The notes under the pieces were generated by a model. The model did not search any database. It was not told the DNA's origin and saw nothing but the letters and a program-made list of their open reading frames with translations. A stretch of DNA of 64,000 nt from an uncultured beta proteobacterium (lineage in GTDB: Bacteria; Pseudomonadota; Gammaproteobacteria; Burkholderiales; Burkholderiaceae_C). The position numbers and the translations under genes are program-made. The stretch covers positions 1 to 64,000 of the forward strand of contig CAIKMZ010000084.1 in the NCBI GenBank assembly GCA_903828665.1, given 5' to 3'. Below, one piece after another: positions 60,527 through 64,000 of the stretch. Every line of letters begins with the position of its first letter. Position 1 is the stretch's first letter.

Positions 60527-60627
60527 GGCCGGCCTCCTTGCGGCTTTTCGAGCTTCCTGAAACCCCGCACCAGCAAGACCATCAGGCCCCACAGGCCAGC
60601 GACCGCGGCGACAAATACGAAATCCAT
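60523..60627 (-). CDS. 34-residue membrane protein preceding kdpF
   Basis: ATG 60627 with AGGAG seven bases upstream; TGA at 60523-60525, inside the kdpF ATG (ATGA overlap). One hydrophobic helix (about 3-20, [20 protein letters not shown]) and a basic tail ([14 protein letters not shown]). It is the first gene of the kdp operon by position. I believe similar small proteins precede kdpF in other Burkholderiales, but I have no name for it. Confidence 0.7.
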   Translation of the reverse strand: MDFVFVAAVAGLWGLMVLLVRGFRKLEKPQGGRP

Positions 60628-60707
60628 GAAAAACTCCTGCGTCAGATGGATGACCGGAGTTTGCTGATTGACGCGTAAAAACGGGGATAAGATGGATCAA
60701 CCGGCTG

Positions 60708-60723
60708 TATATAAACCGTAAAT
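60708..60723. promoter_or_regulatory. Possible KdpE binding site
   Basis: An AT-rich block (minus strand ATTTACGGTTTATATA) about 80-100 bases upstream of the first kdp start. It has the T-rich direct repeat form known for the E. coli KdpE site. The core promoter was not identified. Confidence 0.4.
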
Positions 60724-60736
60724 TCAGCCCCGACCG

Positions 60737-60748
60737 TGACAGCTGTCA
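60737..60748. promoter_or_regulatory. Perfect 12-bp palindrome TGACAGCTGTCA
   Basis: A symmetrical site between kdp and the convergent-side PLP enzyme gene. It could be an operator for an unknown dimeric regulator. No owner is seen in the window. Confidence 0.35.
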
Positions 60749-60823
60749 TGCGTTTTCCGACCGGAATGACGCGGCCAACCGCCGCCCGAGCCGCGTCAAG
60801 CGTGAACAGCTGGTCCTTCCGTC

Positions 60824-61852
60824 TCAGCCCGGCAGCTCAACCTGCCCCAGCAATTCACGCTGATAAACATGAACCGAAGGCAGGCCGCCCGTGTGCAGGA
60901 ACAGCACGTTCTCGCCGGGCTTGAAGAAGCCCTGGCGCGTCAAGCCGATCAGGCCGGCCATGACCTTGCCGGTGTAGACCGGGTCGAGCAGGATGGCCTC
61001 GCTGCGCGCGAGCGTCTGCACCGCCTCGACCATGCGCGCGTTGGGCACCGAGTACCTGGGCTGCCAGTAGCCACCGACGCTGAGCACGGCTTCGCGCGGC
61101 ACAGTCATCTTCACGCCCAGCAGGTCGAGCACTGCCTGCGCCTCCTGGTGCACCAGCGGCTCCTGGTCCTGCGGGTCGCGGCTCACGCCGATGCCGACGA
61201 TCGGGATATTGATGTGGTTGCCGAGTAAGCCCGCCAGCAGGCCGCCGTGCGTGCCGGAACTGCCCGAGCCGACCACGACGCGGTCGATCCGCACACCCTG
61301 CTCGAAGAACTGCTGCTGCAGCTCCTGGACGCAGGCGACGTAGCCCAGTCCGCCCAGCGCGTTGGAGCCGCCGCCCGGGATGATGTAGCCCTTGCGGCCC
61401 AGCGCCGCCAGCTCGACGGCCACCTGCTGCATGGCCGCGCCCATGTTGCTGCCGGCCGGCAATACGGTCAGGGCTTCGACCCCCATCAGTCGGAACAGGA
61501 AATGATTGCCGCCGGCGTCCTCATGGAAACTGCCGGGGACTCGCTCCTCGATCACGAAGCGGCATTGAAGTCCTTCACGCAGGGCAGCGGCGAGCGTGAT
61601 GCGGCAGTGATTGGACTGCGGCGCGCCGCAGGTGATGAGCGTGTCGGCGCCTTGCGCCAACGCGTCGGCCACCAGGAACTCCAGCTTGCGCGTCTTGTTG
61701 CCACCCGGCGTCAGGCCGAGCATGTCGTCGCGCTTGATCCAGATGTTGGGCCCGCCGCCCTGCGCTCTCAGGGCGCGCGTGAAGTTGGGCAGGAATTCGA
61801 GCGGCGTCGGTGTGAGCGTGTAGCGGCGCCGGGGAAAACGTGACGGATCCAT
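60824..61852 (-). CDS. cuyA: PLP-dependent D-cysteine desulfhydrase family enzyme, CuyA-like
   Basis: A 342-residue fold-type II PLP enzyme. The PLP lysine is in [16 protein letters not shown]. The start [35 protein letters not shown] and the C-terminal [19 protein letters not shown] match, from memory, L-cysteate sulfo-lyase CuyA more closely than ACC deaminase. CuyA would release sulfite and ammonia from L-cysteate to give pyruvate; D-cysteine desulfhydrase is the alternative. It is directly after a truncated MlrC gene, so the original operon may have been broken. Confidence 0.75.
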   Translation of the reverse strand: MDPSRFPRRRYTLTPTPLEFLPNFTRALRAQGGGPNIWIKRDDMLGLTPGGNKTRKLEFLVADALAQGADTLITCGAPQSNHCRITLAAALREGLQCRFVIEERVPGSFHEDAGGNHFLFRLMGVEALTVLPAGSNMGAAMQQVAVELAALGRKGYIIPGGGSNALGGLGYVACVQELQQQFFEQGVRIDRVVVGSGSSGTHGGLLAGLLGNHINIPIVGIGVSRDPQDQEPLVHQEAQAVLDLLGVKMTVPREAVLSVGGYWQPRYSVPNARMVEAVQTLARSEAILLDPVYTGKVMAGLIGLTRQGFFKPGENVLFLHTGGLPSVHVYQRELLGQVELPG

Positions 61853-61854
61853 GG

Positions 61855-62424
61855 TCAGGGACTCCAGTGGGTGGCTTCATCAATCGGATACACCGGACGC
61901 GGCAGGCGCGTCCAGGGCAAGGTCTTGAGGTTGGGTGTGGTCAGGCCCGGGCAGTCCACTTCGAGGATGCGCCCGGGCGGCGCGAACCCATCGAAGGCCG
62001 CGCGGAAATGACCGCGGCTCTTGACCACCAGTGTGCGCACATCGGCCAGATCGACGCCCAGCACCTCCAGTTGCGCCGGGTCGAGCAATTGCTGGCGATT
62101 GGAGATGACGGCCACGCGCACGCCGCCGAGATCGAGCAGGGCCGAGCATCCCATCCACTGCTGTGAGCCCTTGACCATGCCGCGCCGGCCGACAAAGCGG
62201 CCATCGGACAGCGCCAGCACGCGCGCCGCATGCTGGCAGGGCACGGCAAACAAGGCGTCGCTGCTGTCGCGGTTGAAGCGCGCCATGAAGCTGGCACCGA
62301 CGCCGAGCGTTGCGGCCTCCTGCGCGAGCGCGGCGTCGGTGAAGACGCCCAGCAGCACGCCCTGGGCGCCGGCCGCGAGCAGGGCTTCGAGCAGGCGCAC
62401 GGTGTTGCTGCCGCCCATGTCTAC
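61855..62424 (-). pseudogene. MlrC-type M81 metallopeptidase, 5'-truncated remnant
   Basis: About 190 residues of the C-terminal domain of an MlrC (microcystin degradation)/M81 protein: LLEALLAAGAQGVLLGVFTD, a DG-x-F turn, GMVKGSQQWMGCSALLDLGG, VRTLVVKSRGHFRAAFDGF and the ending [11 protein letters not shown]. Full proteins are near 490 residues, so about the first 60 percent, with the metal-binding domain, is missing. Homology stops near 62424. It is 2 bases upstream of cuyA. The remaining DNA has an open frame further upstream, but not protein-like. Confidence 0.75.
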
Positions 62425-62437
62425 CTGCATTCGGATC

Positions 62438-62830
62438 AGCGCCAGCAGGTCGCAACACGGATCGTGGTCGGGGCACAGCGGCGCGCTCGAGCGCGCGCGC
62501 CGCTGGCTGCAAGACCACATGACCGAGCCCTACAGCCTGGCGGACACGGCGCGTGCTGCGGCCACCAGTCCACACTCGCTGCTGCGCCACTTCGCGAGCG
62601 CACACGGCCAGAGCCCGCTCGACTACCTGCACGAACTGCGCGTGGCACGCGCCCGCGTGCTGCTCGAGACCACCTACGCCAGTGTGGAACAGGTGGCGCA
62701 AATGTGCGGCTACCAGGACGCCGGGAGTTTTCGCCGCGTCTTTCTGCGTCTGACGCGGGAATTGCCGGCCGGCTATCGTGAACGCTACCGCTTGCGCACC
62801 AGCCGCAAACGTTGGGCTGGCAGCGCCTGA
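62438..62830 (+). pseudogene. AraC/GlxA-type regulator, 5'-truncated remnant
   Basis: About 130 residues holding both AraC HTH motifs (ARRWLQDHMTEPYSLADTAR, TSPHSLLRHFASAHGQSPLD, QVAQMCGYQDAGSFRRVFLR). The DJ-1/PfpI-like ligand domain expected in GlxA-type regulators is missing. The homology begins near 62438 with SASRSQHG, the usual linker. It abuts the MlrC fragment back to back, so one deletion of a divergent pair is the simplest explanation. An isolated HTH protein could still be made from an internal ATG. Confidence 0.7.
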
Positions 62831-62836
62831 TCGACC

Positions 62837-63058
62837 TCAGTCCGGCGCCGGGCCGGCTTCGGCGCGCTTGGCACAGGCGGCGCAGACACAGCGCAGGCCG
62901 CGCGCCGCTGGCGGGATGCGATCCAGCAACTCGGCGCTAAAGCTCAGCGCGCTGCACCAGCACGGCGGCTGCGGGGTGCCGGTCGCGCGCTCGATTTCCA
63001 TCGCGCACTGGTTGGGCTGCCCGCACAGGGGGCACAACCGGGCATCGGTATCAGGCAT
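62837..63058 (-). CDS. Cysteine-rich CWC family protein
   Basis: A 73-residue protein with CPLCGQPNQCAME, then CWC and CVCAAC, the pattern of the cysteine-rich CWC family (zinc-binding likely, function unknown). ATG 63058 fits best; an ATG at 63067 is possible. It is convergent with the AraC remnant. The 240 bases before pilC hold no clear gene beyond a doubtful 35-residue frame at 63181-63288. Confidence 0.75.
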   Translation of the reverse strand: MPDTDARLCPLCGQPNQCAMEIERATGTPQPPCWCSALSFSAELLDRIPPAARGLRCVCAACAKRAEAGPAPD

Positions 63059-63298
63059 CACCGGCATGGCGTGCTGGCAGCGCCACACGAATCGGAAAGC
63101 GCAGCGCCGGCGCGTGCAGCCGGGCCGAAAATCAACGATGATCGCAGGCGAGCAATTCCGACGTAGTACATTCACGCATTATGGCCGCCATCAAACTTTT
63201 CTCTGCCACGACCGGCACCGCCTTGCCGGGATCGGGCGATGCCCTTGCGATGAAGCGCAGGATCGGTCCCGGGCGCTGCAACGAATAAAAGGAAGCAC

Positions 63299-64000
63299 AT
63301 GGCAACTGCAACGATGAAGGGCAGCAAGGAATTTGTCTTCGAGTGGGAAGGCAAGGACCGCGCCGGGAAGCTGGTGCGCGGCGAGACCCGGGCCGGCGGC
63401 GAGAACCAGGTGAAGGCGGCCTTGCGCCGCCAGGGTGTCCTGCCCACAAAGATCAAGAAGCGGCGCATGAGCGGCGGCAAGGCGATCAAGCCGAAGGACC
63501 TTGCCATCTTCACGCGCCAGCTGGCCACGATGATGAAGGCCGGCGTGCCGCTGCTGCAGGCCTTCGACATCGTGGGGCGCGGCAATCCGAATCCGCGCGT
63601 GACCAAACTGCTCGGCGACATCCGCAACGATGTGGAAACGGGAACCTCGCTGAGCATCGCCTTTCGCAAGTACCCGCTGTACTTCGACAATCTTTACTGC
63701 AACCTGATCGAAGCCGGCGAAGCCGCCGGTATTCTGGACCAGCTGCTCGACCGGCTCGCGGTCTACATGGAGAAGACCGAGGCCATCAAGTCGAAGATCA
63801 AGTCCGCCCTGATGTACCCGATCTCGGTGCTGGTGGTCGCCTTCGTCGTGACGGCGGTCATCATGATCTTCGTGGTGCCGGCCTTCAAGGAGGTATTCTC
63901 GAACTTCGGCGCCGACCTGCCGGCGCCGACGCTGGCCGTGATCGCCATCAGTGAAATTTTTGTCAAGTACTGGTGGCTGATCTTCGGCGGCCTGGGCGGC
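63299..64000 (+). CDS. pilC: Type IV pilus inner-membrane platform protein PilC (partial)
   Basis: The first 234 residues of PilC/GspF. FVFEWEGKDRAGKLVRGET is the start of the family, followed by DLAIFTRQLATMMKAGVPLL (first GspF domain, about 65-190) and a membrane segment (ALMYPISVLVVAFVVTAVIM). The stop is outside the window. PilC forms the inner-membrane platform for pilin assembly. AAAGGAAG lies before the ATG. No pilB is upstream, where it usually is. Confidence 0.9.
   Translation, partial: MATATMKGSKEFVFEWEGKDRAGKLVRGETRAGGENQVKAALRRQGVLPTKIKKRRMSGGKAIKPKDLAIFTRQLATMMKAGVPLLQAFDIVGRGNPNPRVTKLLGDIRNDVETGTSLSIAFRKYPLYFDNLYCNLIEAGEAAGILDQLLDRLAVYMEKTEAIKSKIKSALMYPISVLVVAFVVTAVIMIFVVPAFKEVFSNFGADLPAPTLAVIAISEIFVKYWWLIFGGLGG

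Noticed and set aside
63181..63288. A 35-residue frame before pilC
   Set aside because: No good ribosome binding site and no recognisable pattern; a leader peptide cannot be ruled out but is not supported.

Overview
The window reads as chromosomal DNA of a high-GC betaproteobacterium, most likely Burkholderiales of the Comamonadaceae/Rhodoferax-Polaromonas-Leptothrix kind. The grounds are the gene families (fused isobutyryl-CoA mutase IcmF, NhaR-type LysR regulator, an N-type ATPase operon, CoaX, RhlE and DbpA helicases, a DUF6172 protein) and the dense gene packing with many 4-base ATGA start/stop overlaps. This is inference from family content; no rRNA or tRNA gene is present to fix the taxonomy.

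Bases 1-3663 differ from the rest. They start with the 3' end of an IS630-type transposase and continue with a visibly AT-richer three-gene set on the + strand: a PAS-GAF-HD-GYP protein, a photoactive yellow protein (PYP) that keeps the chromophore cysteine and pocket residues, and a PAS-PAS-GGDEF diguanylate cyclase whose start overlaps the PYP stop. This looks like an acquired blue-light to c-di-GMP switch and is the most notable system in the window.

3855-10959 is an AraC-type regulator divergent from a six-gene acyl-CoA catabolic operon (SCP-x-type thiolase, two MaoC/hot-dog proteins, SDR dehydrogenase, acyl-CoA dehydrogenase, acyl-CoA ligase). 10963-21214 holds housekeeping and small genes: LysE exporter, HtpX, a lipoprotein, pyrC with a NYN-LOTUS protein and a DUF3025 protein, SlyX, DbpA, RhlE, an SDR, and small conserved proteins. 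21372-26892 carries icmF behind a near-perfect palindromic operator, a putatively exported FAH-fold protein, a rhodanese and coaX. 26911-33573 has a Ca2+-type P-ATPase and UspA divergent from a NhaR-like regulator across a perfect palindrome, plus two peptidase genes. 33694-38738 is a molybdenum/Fe-S group (molybdopterin oxidoreductase, nitroreductase, MobB, four-cluster ferredoxin), followed by a CDF metal exporter.

39883-47310 is a second-type (N-type) F1Fo ATPase operon in the order atpD-C-Q-B-E-F-A-G, without atpR or a separate delta gene, with a translationally coupled ATP-grasp-like gene at its end. On the opposite strand 52358-47241 is an arsenic operon (arsR-D-A-C, ACR3-type arsB, radical SAM) from a promoter that appears leaderless, and 60627-52451 is a complete kdp potassium operon including KdpF and an extra 34-residue membrane protein. 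The right end has a CuyA-like PLP enzyme, two genes truncated back to back (an MlrC-type M81 protein and an AraC regulator, apparently one deletion scar), a CWC protein, and the start of pilC running off the window.
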